Origin: Lachnospiraceae bacterium
GTDB lineage: Bacteria; Bacillota; Clostridia; Lachnospirales; Lachnospiraceae
Assembly (NCBI GenBank): GCA_009774375.1
Contig: VSNO01000004.1
Coordinates: forward strand, 6,682-70,681
Reading direction: 5' to 3'
DNA length: 64,000 nt
In this document: positions 32,803 through 42,089 of the stretch, in pieces
Layout of the letters: each line of letters opens with the position of its first letter
How positions within the stretch are numbered: the stretch's first letter is position 1
Position numbers and translations under genes: made by a program
Notes under the pieces: model-generated
The model's database searches: none
What the model saw: the letters and a program-made list of their open reading frames with translations, nothing else
Told to the model about the DNA's origin: nothing

Positions 32803-33329
32803 ACCCTACCTCCATTCACCGCCCTGCGTTTCTCCCCGATCTGATAGATCGACGCCATCTGATCCCTGCCCCGCGCCAGCCGCGTGCGCACCGTGCTCGC
32901 CGGCATATCCAGCATCCCGCTGATCTCCACAGCGCTCAGTCCGTCCACATAATAGAGCACCATCACCAGCCTGTACTTTTCATCCAGGCACTTCATCATC
33001 TCCATCCATTCGATCTTGCTGTACTCCTGCACATCCTCCGGAAATTCCTGCATCTCCTCGTCGTAATACAGCTCCCGCTTCCGCCTCAATATGTCGTTGC
33101 ACTTGTTGATCAGGATCTTCGTCATCCATGTGCGGAAAAACTCTGCCTTCTTCAGCTGCCCGATCTTCTCCCAGCACGCAAGCAGCGTGTCACCCACGGC
33201 ATCCGCGATATCTTCGTCGTTGTGCAGGATCGCCGCCGCTGTCTTGTACATGTTCTGCATCTGCGACTGCATCAGTTCTGCAAACGCGTCCGCATCCCCA
33301 TTACGGGCATATTTTACCAGGTTCTTCAT
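32799..33329 (-). CDS. ECF-type RNA polymerase sigma factor
   Basis: 176 residues from the ATG at 33329 (GGAGAGGAAAAGGC upstream; frame open to 33377). Region 2 includes YKTAAAILHNDEDIADAVGDTLLACW and FRTWMTKILINKCNDILRRK; region 4 includes YRLVMVLYYVDGLSAVEISGML, STVRTRLARGRDQM. It directs RNA polymerase to a small regulon under control of the coupled DUF4179 protein. A candidate self-recognised promoter lies upstream (33453-33482). Confidence 0.92.
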   Translation of the reverse strand: MKNLVKYARNGDADAFAELMQSQMQNMYKTAAAILHNDEDIADAVGDTLLACWEKIGQLKKAEFFRTWMTKILINKCNDILRRKRELYYDEEMQEFPEDVQEYSKIEWMEMMKCLDEKYRLVMVLYYVDGLSAVEISGMLDMPASTVRTRLARGRDQMASIYQIGEKRRAVNGGRV

Positions 33330-33452
33330 GCCTTTTCCTCTCCATTCCTGAAACTGTGCAGGATCGATACAGCGCATTCATCCCGCCGGGCCGCACAGCT
33401 CCACATTTTACAGCCAATGATCATTGTGCAAAGAAACATGCTCCTTACACTT

Positions 33453-33482
33453 ATTAGACGCAGGGCGCAGAGATAGTGTCCC
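33453..33482 (-). promoter_or_regulatory. Candidate ECF-type autoregulated promoter
   Basis: Minus strand GGGACA (33477-33482), 16-bp spacer, CGTCTAAT (33453-33460). CGTC at -10 is typical of several ECF sigma factors; it lies about 120 bp upstream of the sigma gene. Confidence 0.4.
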
Positions 33483-33588
33483 AATTTTTCGTCTTTATTT
33501 TTCATATAAAACTTGTGTTGCGTCCAAAAGAGCGATACAATACATTTATAACATATTGTGATCACTTTGGGACATCCTCCGTCAACAT

Positions 33589-33616
33589 TACAGCATATCC
33601 AGGTGACTCACGATAA
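33589..33616 (+). promoter_or_regulatory. Possible sigma-28-like promoter of the chemoreceptor gene
   Basis: TACA (33589-33592), 16 bp, CACGATAA (33609-33616), close to the TAAA/GCCGATAA motility promoter pattern. Weak match, supported mainly by the gene it precedes. Confidence 0.3.
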
Positions 33617-33648
33617 CCAACCTTCCAATTATACAAAGGAGCCTTCAT

Positions 33649-35685
33649 ATGAAACAACAAAACACACCGAAAACTGGCAATAGAAAACGGATTGCCGACG
33701 AGATCATGCGTCAGATCGGCAAAAGCGTCATCATCGTCTTTCTGATCGTGGCCGCAGTCGCGATCTGTATGGTCGGATGGAGCATCATGACCTCCAGGGA
33801 GAAAGAACTCACGCTGGAGTCCAGGGCAGCGTCAAACCAGCTGACCGCATTCCTTGACCAGTACACAAGGGGTGCTGAGCAGCTGGCTGTCCATCCCGAC
33901 ATCAAACACATCATGAACGAGACCCAACCCGGCGACAATATTCTCGACGCTGAAAAAATGGACGCTGTCATGGAATATCTCGTCAGCATCGCGGGCACGG
34001 ACACAGAAAATGTCATGGCTGTATGGATCTCCGACCTGGATACGAGTTCCCTGGTGCAGTCTGACGGCTTTGTCAGCGATGAAAACTGGGATATCACCGG
34101 GCGCGGATGGTACGGATGTGTCACCGGCAAGAAAACAGTCCTGACAGAGCCCTATATCGACTCCTCCACCGGAAAAATGATCCTGAGTGCCGCGGCGCCG
34201 GTGTATGACGATGCCACAGGCGCTGTGATCGGCGCTGTGGGCTTTGACATCTCACTCGACCATATGACAAACATCCTGCAGGAATACAAGATCGGACGCG
34301 GGGGATACCTCCTGCTGCTGTCTGAAAACGGTACGCTCCTGTACCACCCGCAGAATGACCTGGTCGAAAAAAATATCAGTGAAGTCAATATATCCCGGAA
34401 TGTCGCTGATGCAGTTGCGTCAAAAAGCAGTGAATTCCTGAAATACAAGGCTGAAGGCGTCACGAAGTACGGCTATCTGGAACTGGCCGGCGATACCGGC
34501 TATCTCGTGCTCAGCAGTCTGCCTCTGTCAGAATACTATGCCGTACTGATCGCAATGGTCGTCGCCCTGATCATCCTCTTCGCGGCAGGCATCCTGATCA
34601 TAGCAGTCAGCATCCGGAAAAGCGCTGCCAACGTGACAAAGCCCATCCTCGAACTGAACCGCACGGCTCAGCAGCTTGCAGAAGGAAATCTCGATGTCCA
34701 GCTTGCCATCACCTCAGACGATGAGATCGGAGAGCTGGGTGAATCCATCGGAAAAACAGTAAGCCGGCTGAAAGAATACATTGTCTACATCGATGAAACG
34801 GCCGAGGTACTCTCGCGCCTCGCAGACGGAAAACTCCAGATCACATTAAAGAATGACTATGTCGGCGAATTTCAGAAGATCAAGACCGCCCTGCTCAATA
34901 TATCCGGTTCCATGAACCAGGTGATGGAGGGGATCAACGCAAGCTCCGAGCGCGTGTCCGTAGGAGCCTCCGAGCTCGCCAACGCCTCACAGATGCTGGC
35001 AGAGGGCGCCGAACTGCAGGCGGCCTCCATCGAGGAACTCGCGGCAACCACCAACACCGTTGCCGACCACGTGGAAGAAAGCCGCCATAGCGCTGATACC
35101 TGCGCGGAGGAAACGGCGAGGGTCACTGCCATGATCGAACAGAACCAGATGAAGATGACCCAGATGATGAATGCCATGAATGAGATCCAGCAGACCTCGC
35201 AGCAGGTTGTCGGCATCATCCAGACGATCGAGGAGATCGCAGACCAGACAAACCTGCTGTCCCTGAACGCCTCCATCGAGGCTGCCCGCGCCGGCGATGC
35301 AGGAAAAGGCTTCGCCGTAGTGGCAGACGAGATCGGAAAACTTGCGGCGGAGAGCGCAAAGGCTGCAAACTCGACGAGAAGTCTGATCGAAATCTCCATG
35401 GAGGAGATCAACAAAGGTAACGCGATCGCCACGGAAGCCATGGCTGCCTTGAAAGACTCTGTAAGCGCAGTCGACCACGTGAATGAAATGATCAAGAGTA
35501 CGGCCCAGAACACGGCGATCCAGGCAGAGAGCATGGAACAGCTGCGCGTCGGGATCGATGAGATCGCCCACGGGATCCAGGACAATTCCGCCGCCTCAGA
35601 GGAAACCTCCGCGACCTCCGAGGAACTGGCGAACCAGGCGGGTATCCTGAATACGATGGTCCAGAAATTTGAACTGATCAAATAA
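33649..35685 (+). CDS. Methyl-accepting chemotaxis protein with dCache sensor
   Basis: 678 residues. TM1 about 25-48, an extracellular double-Cache domain about 50-290 ([25 protein letters not shown]), TM2 about 297-322, HAMP about 325-375 ([20 protein letters not shown]) and a cytoplasmic signalling domain with the conserved tip [21 protein letters not shown] near 545-565. It senses a small ligand outside the cell, often an amino acid or organic acid, and controls CheA. Ribosome site AAAGGAG. It implies that the organism is motile, or was. No other chemotaxis gene is nearby. Confidence 0.93.
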   Translation: MKQQNTPKTGNRKRIADEIMRQIGKSVIIVFLIVAAVAICMVGWSIMTSREKELTLESRAASNQLTAFLDQYTRGAEQLAVHPDIKHIMNETQPGDNILDAEKMDAVMEYLVSIAGTDTENVMAVWISDLDTSSLVQSDGFVSDENWDITGRGWYGCVTGKKTVLTEPYIDSSTGKMILSAAAPVYDDATGAVIGAVGFDISLDHMTNILQEYKIGRGGYLLLLSENGTLLYHPQNDLVEKNISEVNISRNVADAVASKSSEFLKYKAEGVTKYGYLELAGDTGYLVLSSLPLSEYYAVLIAMVVALIILFAAGILIIAVSIRKSAANVTKPILELNRTAQQLAEGNLDVQLAITSDDEIGELGESIGKTVSRLKEYIVYIDETAEVLSRLADGKLQITLKNDYVGEFQKIKTALLNISGSMNQVMEGINASSERVSVGASELANASQMLAEGAELQAASIEELAATTNTVADHVEESRHSADTCAEETARVTAMIEQNQMKMTQMMNAMNEIQQTSQQVVGIIQTIEEIADQTNLLSLNASIEAARAGDAGKGFAVVADEIGKLAAESAKAANSTRSLIEISMEEINKGNAIATEAMAALKDSVSAVDHVNEMIKSTAQNTAIQAESMEQLRVGIDEIAHGIQDNSAASEETSATSEELANQAGILNTMVQKFELIK

Positions 35686-35733
35686 AAAAAATTGAATAGG
35701 GTATAATTAATGATACAGGAAAGGTGATTATCT

Positions 35734-36492
35734 ATGCAGGGAAGAATCCATTCTTTAGAATCCTTTGGAACCGTTGACGGCCCCGGCGTGCGCTATGTGG
35801 TGTTCGTGCAGGGATGTCCTATGAGATGTGCATACTGCCACAACCCGGACACGTGGGAGATGAATGCGGGAACGCTGATGGAGCCGGAGGAGATTCTGGA
35901 AAATTATGAGCGCAACAAGCCCTTTTACAACGGCGGCGGCATCACCGTGACCGGCGGCGAACCGCTGATGCAGATCGACTTTCTGCTGGAGCTCTTCACG
36001 CTGGCACATGCGCGCGGCATCCACACGTGCCTCGATACCTCCGGCATCGCATACAGAAAGGACGGCAATCCCGAATGGCTTGCCAAACTGGACAGGCTCT
36101 GCGAGGTGACAGACCTCGTGATGCTCGACATCAAGCACATTGATCCGGAGAAACATAAGGAACTGGTCAGACAGCCAAACGACGGCATCCTCGCCTTCGC
36201 GGAGTACCTCGACAGCAAAAATGTCGAGATCTGGATCCGCCATGTCGTCGTCCCCGGCATCACAGATGACCCGGATGATCTGCGCAGGCTTGGTAATTTT
36301 ATCGGCGGGCTCAAAAACCTCAAGGCGCTTGACGTCCTCCCCTATCACACCATGGGCAAGAAAAAATACGACGAGCTCGGCATGGAGTACCGCCTCGACG
36401 GCGTCCCCGAGATGGACAAGGGCAGGGTTCCCGAACTGAAACAGCACATTCTCAACGGCATCCGGGAACGCCGCGGGCTTCCGGTGCGATAA
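35734..36492 (+). CDS. pflA: Pyruvate formate-lyase activating enzyme
   Basis: 252 residues. The radical SAM motif C-X3-C-X2-C is in [18 protein letters not shown], preceded by [13 protein letters not shown], and [13 protein letters not shown] follows; these are the hallmarks of PflA. It uses SAM and an iron-sulfur cluster to create the glycyl radical of PFL. In this genome its target should be the separate 81-residue subunit (Gly56). It lies 6 kb from the pfl genes, unlike the usual adjacent pflB-pflA order. TATAAT at about 35701-35706 and AGGAAAGGTG precede it. Confidence 0.95.
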   Translation: MQGRIHSLESFGTVDGPGVRYVVFVQGCPMRCAYCHNPDTWEMNAGTLMEPEEILENYERNKPFYNGGGITVTGGEPLMQIDFLLELFTLAHARGIHTCLDTSGIAYRKDGNPEWLAKLDRLCEVTDLVMLDIKHIDPEKHKELVRQPNDGILAFAEYLDSKNVEIWIRHVVVPGITDDPDDLRRLGNFIGGLKNLKALDVLPYHTMGKKKYDELGMEYRLDGVPEMDKGRVPELKQHILNGIRERRGLPVR

Positions 36493-36699
36493 AGCGCTGC
36501 GCAACCGTGTATTTAATCAGATACTTTATAATATTTTATACTTTTTGCCTTGTATTCTGTATAAATTTATATTAAAATATCTATATTGACAAAGATTTAC
36601 CAATCTTTAAATCTTTGCCAGGCGGTTGTGATCCGCCGCAGCTGTCACAGACAGTCTGCGGCAACATATTTATTGACAATAAAAGGAGGAATTTGTACT
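36493..36699 (+). promoter_or_regulatory. Structured leader region before the ferredoxin gene
   Basis: 207 bp without a gene. It holds TTGACA near 36587, hairpins AAAGATT/AATCTTT, GGCGG/CCGCC, and GCCGCAG/CTGCGGC (about 36635-36662), then a second TTGACA near 36674 and AAAGGAGGA. No -10 of good quality is placed correctly. The stacked hairpins suggest a regulated or stabilised leader. Confidence 0.4.
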
Positions 36700-36870
36700 A
36701 TGGCATACCAGATTTCAGATGCATGTGTGTCTTGCGGGGCTTGCGAGTCTCAGTGCCCGGTTGGCGCGATCAGCATGGGTGACGGAAAGTTTGAGATCGA
36801 CGCGGATAAGTGCATTGACTGTGGTTCCTGCGCAGGCGCTTGCCCTACAGGTTCGATCGACCAGGCATGA
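36700..36870 (+). CDS. 2[4Fe-4S] ferredoxin
   Basis: 56 residues, the size of clostridial ferredoxin. Two CX2CX2CX3C motifs (CVSCGACESQCP and CIDCGSCAGACP) each bind a [4Fe-4S] cluster. It carries electrons in anaerobic metabolism, for example with pyruvate:ferredoxin oxidoreductase, hydrogenase or radical enzyme activation. AAAGGAGGA precedes the ATG; a strong terminator follows. Confidence 0.95.
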   Translation: MAYQISDACVSCGACESQCPVGAISMGDGKFEIDADKCIDCGSCAGACPTGSIDQA

Positions 36871-36888
36871 TCTATCATTAACATATCG

Positions 36889-36921
36889 AAAAAGGTGTTG
36901 CTGACCGGCAACACCTTTTTT
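36889..36921. terminator. Bidirectional terminator between ferredoxin and the MerR-like gene
   Basis: AAAAAGGTGTTGC paired with GCAACACCTTTTTT around a TGACCG loop; A and T runs on both sides serve the two convergent genes. Confidence 0.9.
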
Positions 36922-36939
36922 CGCATCTTCACATCTTTC

Positions 36940-37875
36940 TCATTTTGCCTCGACTGCCTTTCTGAAAAAGTGAAACTCTTTCTTTGTCTTTGGCTCCTTG
37001 TTCTCCTGTGCATTGGGAAATTCGATCGTCTTTTCCTTCTGTTTTTCCTTTGCTTTTTCCCTGGCCTTGTTCCTCTCTTTCCGCTTTGAGGTCTTTCCGC
37101 TGTACTGCCGCAGCAGCTCGTCGATCCGTTGATAGTACTCCTCGTTGCGCTGGTCCTCAAGCGCATGCCTGCCTGCCACCCGCTCCTCGTCGCGCTCCTC
37201 CATGAGCCGGAACTGATAATCCAGCTCCTTGCACAGGTCACCCTTCACATTCTCCGTGATGCGCTCGACCAGCTGATCCGCCATCTCCTGATTGTTGGCG
37301 GCCACAGCATCCTTGATCAGTTTCTGAAACAGATACTGCAGTCTCAGCGTCTGTGCCTGACCTGCCTCTGGCAGGCGGTTGTCCCGGGTGTCAAGAGATC
37401 TCATCTCCTTGATCTCGATCATGTTTTTCTGGTCTGGCCTGCACTCGCCGGACAGCGTGTCCTTTTTCTCCTCCGCATCGGACACGGCTCCGGCCGTTTC
37501 ATGCCTTTTTCCAAACCGTTCATTCCACTTCGCATCCTCCGAATTTTTTACTGCCGCCATTTTTGCCTCCCCGATCTTTGATATTTTTGTCAACTGCTTC
37601 TGTGCAAACGGATTGTCTGCTCTCATATCCTCCTCGCCCCCATCATCACTATGTATCTGGTCTAAGATCGTCTTCACCGCCCTCAGCTGCAATCCCTGAT
37701 CCTTCAGGTCCTTGATCGCTATAAATCTGTCGATATCCTCCTGTGTATAGATCCTGTGCCCCTGCTCATTTCGTTTGATAGGCAGCGCCAGCTCCTCCTC
37801 CCAGTACCTCAGAACATGTGATTCCACATGCACTTCTTTTGCAGCCTCATTGATCAAATACTTTTCTTTAACCAC
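36940..37875 (-). CDS. MerR-like HTH regulator with long charged C-terminus
   Basis: 311 residues. A MerR-type winged helix lies at about 5-75 (YLINEAAKEVHVESHVLRYWEEEL, GHRIYTQEDIDRFIAIKDLKDQG). Residues about 160-250 are helical; the end is a Lys/Glu-rich stretch (KRKERNKAREKAKEKQKEK). It lacks the Cys or drug-binding domain of metal and drug MerR proteins, so the signal is unknown. The gene follows dnaB on the same strand, separated by a terminator. Confidence 0.82.
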   Translation of the reverse strand: MVKEKYLINEAAKEVHVESHVLRYWEEELALPIKRNEQGHRIYTQEDIDRFIAIKDLKDQGLQLRAVKTILDQIHSDDGGEEDMRADNPFAQKQLTKISKIGEAKMAAVKNSEDAKWNERFGKRHETAGAVSDAEEKKDTLSGECRPDQKNMIEIKEMRSLDTRDNRLPEAGQAQTLRLQYLFQKLIKDAVAANNQEMADQLVERITENVKGDLCKELDYQFRLMEERDEERVAGRHALEDQRNEEYYQRIDELLRQYSGKTSKRKERNKAREKAKEKQKEKTIEFPNAQENKEPKTKKEFHFFRKAVEAK

Positions 37876-37916
37876 TTGAAATCTCCTTTCCTGTCATTGA
37901 CATAATAAAATAAATG

Positions 37917-37948
37917 AAAAAAGAGAACCGGGCCTTACCCTGTTCTCT
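37917..37948 (-). terminator. Terminator after dnaB
   Basis: Stem AGAGAAC/GTTCTCT (37922-37948) followed on the minus strand by a T run, 17 bp beyond the dnaB stop. Confidence 0.7.
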
Positions 37949-37964
37949 TCTGTAAAAAGTAATA

Positions 37965-39305
37965 TTATTTCGCTAAATTTGCAAACTGTGTATAATCCGG
38001 CAGCCACGCCAGATTGATCGTTCCGATCGCGCCGTTCCTCTGTTTTGCGATGATGATCTCCGCCACATTCTTGAGCTCTGTGTCTTTATTGTAATAATCA
38101 TCGCGGTAAATGAACATGACCACATCCGCGTCCTGCTCGATCGCCCCCGACTCTCTCAGATCGGAGAGCATCGGTCTGTGATCCGGCCTCTGTTCCACAG
38201 CGCGCGACAGCTGGGAAAGCGCTATCACAGGCACGTGCAGCTCACGCGCCAGCGCCTTTAAGGACCTGGAGATCTCCGAGATCTCCTGCTGTCTCGACTC
38301 GCTGCCCTTCCCCGAACCTGTCATCAGCTGCAGGTAATCGATGATGATCATCTGCAGGTCATACTCGAGCTTGAACTTCCTGCACTTGGAGCGGAGCTCA
38401 CCGATGCCGATGCCTGGCGTGTCATCGATCAGCAGTCCCGATCTTCCGATCACATCCGCGCTCTCGATCAGGCGCTCCCACTCGTCATCCTTCATATTTC
38501 CTGTCCTGATCGCCTGCGAGTTCACCTTGGATTCGAGCGACAGCAGACGGTTGACCAGCTGCTCCTTTGACATCTCCAGTGAGAAGATCGCCACGGATCT
38601 GTTGTCGTGAAATGCCACATGCTGAGCGATGTTGAGCACAAACGCCGTTTTTCCCATCGAGGGACGCGCCGCGATCAATATCAGATCGGAGGGCTGCATT
38701 CCGGCAGTCTTGTAATCCAGGTCAAGGAATCCTGTCGCGATCCCTGTCACCGCCCCCTTGTTCTTCGACGCCTCCTCGATCAGATTCATCGCATTCATGA
38801 CGACCTGTCTGATCGGCACAAAATCTCCATTGTTTCGCTTCTGTATAATATCAAAAATACTCTTCTCTGCGGATTCCAATATGGACTCCAGCGAGTCCTT
38901 CTGTGTGTAGCAGGTGTTCGCAATCTCCTCATTCACACGGATCATTTTTCGCAGTACAGCCTTCTCCGCCACAATGTATGCGTAATGCTTTATATTGGCC
39001 GAGGTAGGCACTGCAGCCATCACATCCCTTATGTACTCGAGGCTGTAGATCTCGGGCGGCACACCCTTTTCCTTAAGCCTGTCCTGCAGTGTCACGAGAT
39101 CGACCGGCTTTCCCTCGTCATTGAGCTCCACCATGGTATCAAAGAGAATGCCGTACTGTCTGCCATAGAAATCCTCTCCGCTGATCTGCTCACTCGCTAT
39201 GGTGATCGCTTCCTTGTCCATCAGCATGGAACCGATCACCGACTGCTCCGCCTCAATGCTGTGAGGCAGGACTCTCTTTAAAACCGCCTCATCCATATCC
39301 GGCAT
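37965..39305 (-). CDS. dnaB: Replicative DNA helicase DnaB
   Basis: 446 residues from the ATG at 39305 (an in-frame TTG at 39314 lies too close to the AAGGGG site). The N-terminal domain has PHSIEAEQSVIGSML; the RecA-like domain has Walker A AARPSMGKTAF, EMSKEQLVNRL, Walker B MIIIDYLQLM, and SDLRESGAIEQDADVVMFIYRD. DnaB is the hexameric 5'-3' helicase of the replisome. The order gdpP-rplI-dnaB is conserved in Firmicutes. Confidence 0.96.
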   Translation of the reverse strand: MPDMDEAVLKRVLPHSIEAEQSVIGSMLMDKEAITIASEQISGEDFYGRQYGILFDTMVELNDEGKPVDLVTLQDRLKEKGVPPEIYSLEYIRDVMAAVPTSANIKHYAYIVAEKAVLRKMIRVNEEIANTCYTQKDSLESILESAEKSIFDIIQKRNNGDFVPIRQVVMNAMNLIEEASKNKGAVTGIATGFLDLDYKTAGMQPSDLILIAARPSMGKTAFVLNIAQHVAFHDNRSVAIFSLEMSKEQLVNRLLSLESKVNSQAIRTGNMKDDEWERLIESADVIGRSGLLIDDTPGIGIGELRSKCRKFKLEYDLQMIIIDYLQLMTGSGKGSESRQQEISEISRSLKALARELHVPVIALSQLSRAVEQRPDHRPMLSDLRESGAIEQDADVVMFIYRDDYYNKDTELKNVAEIIIAKQRNGAIGTINLAWLPDYTQFANLAK

Positions 39306-39374
39306 GGTACTCAATATCCCCTTTCAGACGCCCGGAATGCTGCTGCATGTTCCCGGCGTCTCTTTTGTGCTGTT

Positions 39375-39821
39375 CTATTTTGCCTCCACGTGCACTTTGA
39401 GCTTTGCGGTCACTTTGGGATGCAGCTTCACTGTCACCTCGTACATCCCGGCCGCCTTGATCGTCTCATCGATCTGTATCTTTTTCTTGTCGATCTCCTT
39501 GCCGTACTGGTCTGCCACCGCCTTAGCGATCTCCTTTGAGGACACGGAACCAAATGTCTTTCCACCCTCTCCGCCCTTGATCTCCATCCGGACTGTCATC
39601 TGTCCGATGTCCGCGGCCAGCGCCTGTGCGGCTTCCAGCTGTTCCTTTGCGATCTTTTCCTCATTCTGTTTCTGAAGCTTCAGCGTATTTTTGTTCGCGT
39701 CAGTAGCCTCCACCCCCAGCTTCCTGGGTATGATAAAATTCCTGGCATAACCCTCCTTGATCTCCACCAGATCTCCCTTTTTTCCTACGGACTTCACATC
39801 CTCCAACAATATGATCTTCAT
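39375..39821 (-). CDS. rplI: 50S ribosomal protein L9
   Basis: 148 residues, usual length. MKIILLEDVKSVGKKGDLVE, GYARNFIIPRKLGVEAT and the C-terminal half (GGKTFGSVSSKEIAKAV) are family features. It binds 23S rRNA domain V near the L1 arm. Ribosome site AAAGGATAAGG. It lies between gdpP and dnaB. Confidence 0.97.
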   Translation of the reverse strand: MKIILLEDVKSVGKKGDLVEIKEGYARNFIIPRKLGVEATDANKNTLKLQKQNEEKIAKEQLEAAQALAADIGQMTVRMEIKGGEGGKTFGSVSSKEIAKAVADQYGKEIDKKKIQIDETIKAAGMYEVTVKLHPKVTAKLKVHVEAK

Positions 39822-39859
39822 AATTCCTTATCCTTTCTGTAATGTGAAAATTTTCACAT

Positions 39860-41902
39860 TTATATAGCGCCTTCCTCGAGCATCTGGTTCAGGGTCTCCT
39901 TCACGACAAACACCGCACGCTCCGGCGTGGTGTCCGTCAGCTGCGCCCCTGCGATATTCATGTGCCCGCCGCCGCCGAGGCGCTCCATGATGATCTGCAC
40001 GTTGACCTCGTCGATCGATCTCGCGGATATATAGATCTTGCCGTTGTACTCCGTCACCACAAAGCTCGCCTTGATGCCGTTGATGCCGAGCAGTTCGTTC
40101 GCCGCCTGCGCGCCGATCTCCGTGGGGCTGTCGAGTCCCTCCGACGGACAGATCCCCATCGCATACGCGTTCCTGTAGATCTCCGCGTTCCGCACGGTCT
40201 CCGCCTTTGCCTTGTACTCCCGCGCACCGTCCCGGAACATTTTCCTGACCCGCGTCACATCCGCTCCGCACCTCCGCAGAAACGCCGCCGCCTCAAAGGT
40301 CCTGACACCTGTCTTTGCCGTAAAATTGTTCGTATCGACCATGATCCCGGAATACATGCAGTCCGCCTCGTTGCTGCGCACCTTGACAGTGCCCGCAATA
40401 TACTGCACGACCTCCGCCACCATCTCACAGGTGCTCGACGCGTAGGGCTCCACATAGGAGAGCGTGGCGCTCTCGATCACTTCCGATCCCTGCCTGTGAT
40501 GATCCAGCACCACGACCGTCCTGCAGCTTCTGATCAGATCCGGGCACTCTGTGATGCTCGGTTTGTTGACATCCACCACCACAAGGACTGTGCTGCTGTC
40601 CGCGATCTCCAGCGCCTCCGTGCTTCCTATGACAAAATCGTCCTCATAGATATTCCTGTCGCGGAACAGCTCCACAAGCGGCTTCACAGAGGTCGTGATA
40701 TCGTTGATCACGATGTGCGGCTTCCTGCCAAGCGCCCTTGCGATGCAGCTGATCCCCACCGCCGCGCCAAACGCGTCCGCATCCGCCAGCCGGTGTCCCA
40801 TGATCAGGACCTTATCCTTACTCGTGATGATCTCCTGCAGGGCATTTGCCTTGACGCGCGCTTTCACGCGCGTATTCTTCTCGATCTGCTGGCTCTTTCC
40901 GCCATAATAGACAATCGAATCCGGGGATTTCACCACGGCCTGGTCGCCGCCGCGCCCCAGCGCCAGATCGATCGCGGTGCGCGCGAATTCGGCGTTCTGG
41001 GCGTATGTCGGCGCATCGACGCCCACGCCGATGCTCACAGTCACTGCCATCTCGTTTCCGATGTTGACCGTCTTGACATCCTCCAGAAGTTCAAACCGTG
41101 TCTCCTTCAGATTCATCAGCGCCTTCTTGCGCATAATGACCAGATATTTGTCCTTCTCCGTCTTTCGCGCAATGCCGTCGATCGCCGCGATATACTTGTT
41201 GATCTTTCTGTCGATCAGCGCCATCAGCAGTGATCTCCGGACATCCTCCACACTCTCCAGCGCTTCATCGTAATTGTCAATATAGATCATGCCCACTGCC
41301 ACACTCTGCTCATCACGGTCGCGCTGCGCCCGTTTCAGAGCCGTCTCGTCAAACAGATATCCCGCGATCAGAAAGTTCTCGTTTCCGGCGCTCTCGACCA
41401 CCTCGCTGTTGTCCAGGACATCCTTGATCGAGATCCGTTTCATCCTGAAGACATACTCATGCCCCTCATAGGCGATCTCCATTTCCGTATCCTGCTCAAA
41501 TTCCAGCTTGTCCTTCGTGACCGAAGTAAATACTGTGGCAATCGGCTTGCAGTAACCTTTCTCTTTATGTATCACCCTCTCAAACGCCGCATTCATCCAT
41601 ATGATCCTGCCGTCATCATCCATCAGCACATGGGGAAGCTCCAGATCCCACAGCAGTGTCCGCTGAATCTGTCCATACTGAGTCGCAAAATTGATAAATT
41701 CATTCATAATGACCGGTCTGTTTCTATATAATAGAGTAAGCATGGCGACCAGATAGACCAGCAGAAACCCTGATACACAGATACCGGCCTTTATATTCAG
41801 AAAATAGATTCCGGCATTTACCAATATCAACAATATTCCCAGAATCAGGGTCGTCTGAAGATATGCTTTCAGGTGTCCCTTTAATTTCACTTTTTGCTTC
41901 AT
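39860..41902 (-). CDS. gdpP: Cyclic-di-AMP phosphodiesterase GdpP (YybT)
   Basis: 680 residues from the ATG at 41902, 8 bp after GGGAGG; the frame is open to 42004. Two TM segments (about 10-55), a PAS-like domain (about 75-150), a degenerate GGDEF domain (about 165-300) and DHH/DHHA1 phosphodiesterase domains (about 335-675) with IMGHRLADADAFGAAVG, VVVDVNKP, VLDHHRQGSE and the C-terminal RLGGGGHMNIAGAQL. It hydrolyses c-di-AMP to pApA and so affects potassium balance and cell-wall stress tolerance. First gene of the gdpP-rplI-dnaB operon. Confidence 0.95.
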   Translation of the reverse strand: MKQKVKLKGHLKAYLQTTLILGILLILVNAGIYFLNIKAGICVSGFLLVYLVAMLTLLYRNRPVIMNEFINFATQYGQIQRTLLWDLELPHVLMDDDGRIIWMNAAFERVIHKEKGYCKPIATVFTSVTKDKLEFEQDTEMEIAYEGHEYVFRMKRISIKDVLDNSEVVESAGNENFLIAGYLFDETALKRAQRDRDEQSVAVGMIYIDNYDEALESVEDVRRSLLMALIDRKINKYIAAIDGIARKTEKDKYLVIMRKKALMNLKETRFELLEDVKTVNIGNEMAVTVSIGVGVDAPTYAQNAEFARTAIDLALGRGGDQAVVKSPDSIVYYGGKSQQIEKNTRVKARVKANALQEIITSKDKVLIMGHRLADADAFGAAVGISCIARALGRKPHIVINDITTSVKPLVELFRDRNIYEDDFVIGSTEALEIADSSTVLVVVDVNKPSITECPDLIRSCRTVVVLDHHRQGSEVIESATLSYVEPYASSTCEMVAEVVQYIAGTVKVRSNEADCMYSGIMVDTNNFTAKTGVRTFEAAAFLRRCGADVTRVRKMFRDGAREYKAKAETVRNAEIYRNAYAMGICPSEGLDSPTEIGAQAANELLGINGIKASFVVTEYNGKIYISARSIDEVNVQIIMERLGGGGHMNIAGAQLTDTTPERAVFVVKETLNQMLEEGAI

Positions 41903-42089
41903 GTACAATACCTCCCGCAAATGGCTGCCGTCCATCCCCTGCATGAACTGTAACCACATATGCACCTTGGGATAAAAATATCTGTAAAATAAATCCTTAT
42001 ACACTCGTGTTCATAGATAGTATATCATTAAATACGAAAAAGTTCCATAGCAGATTTTGTCTGTTCTGGTCGAAAACACAAAAATCCTG

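Noticed and set aside
39962..41233. 423-codon plus-strand open frame opposite gdpP
   Set aside because: Antisense shadow of a strongly identified gene; Arg/His/Asp-rich with no domain.
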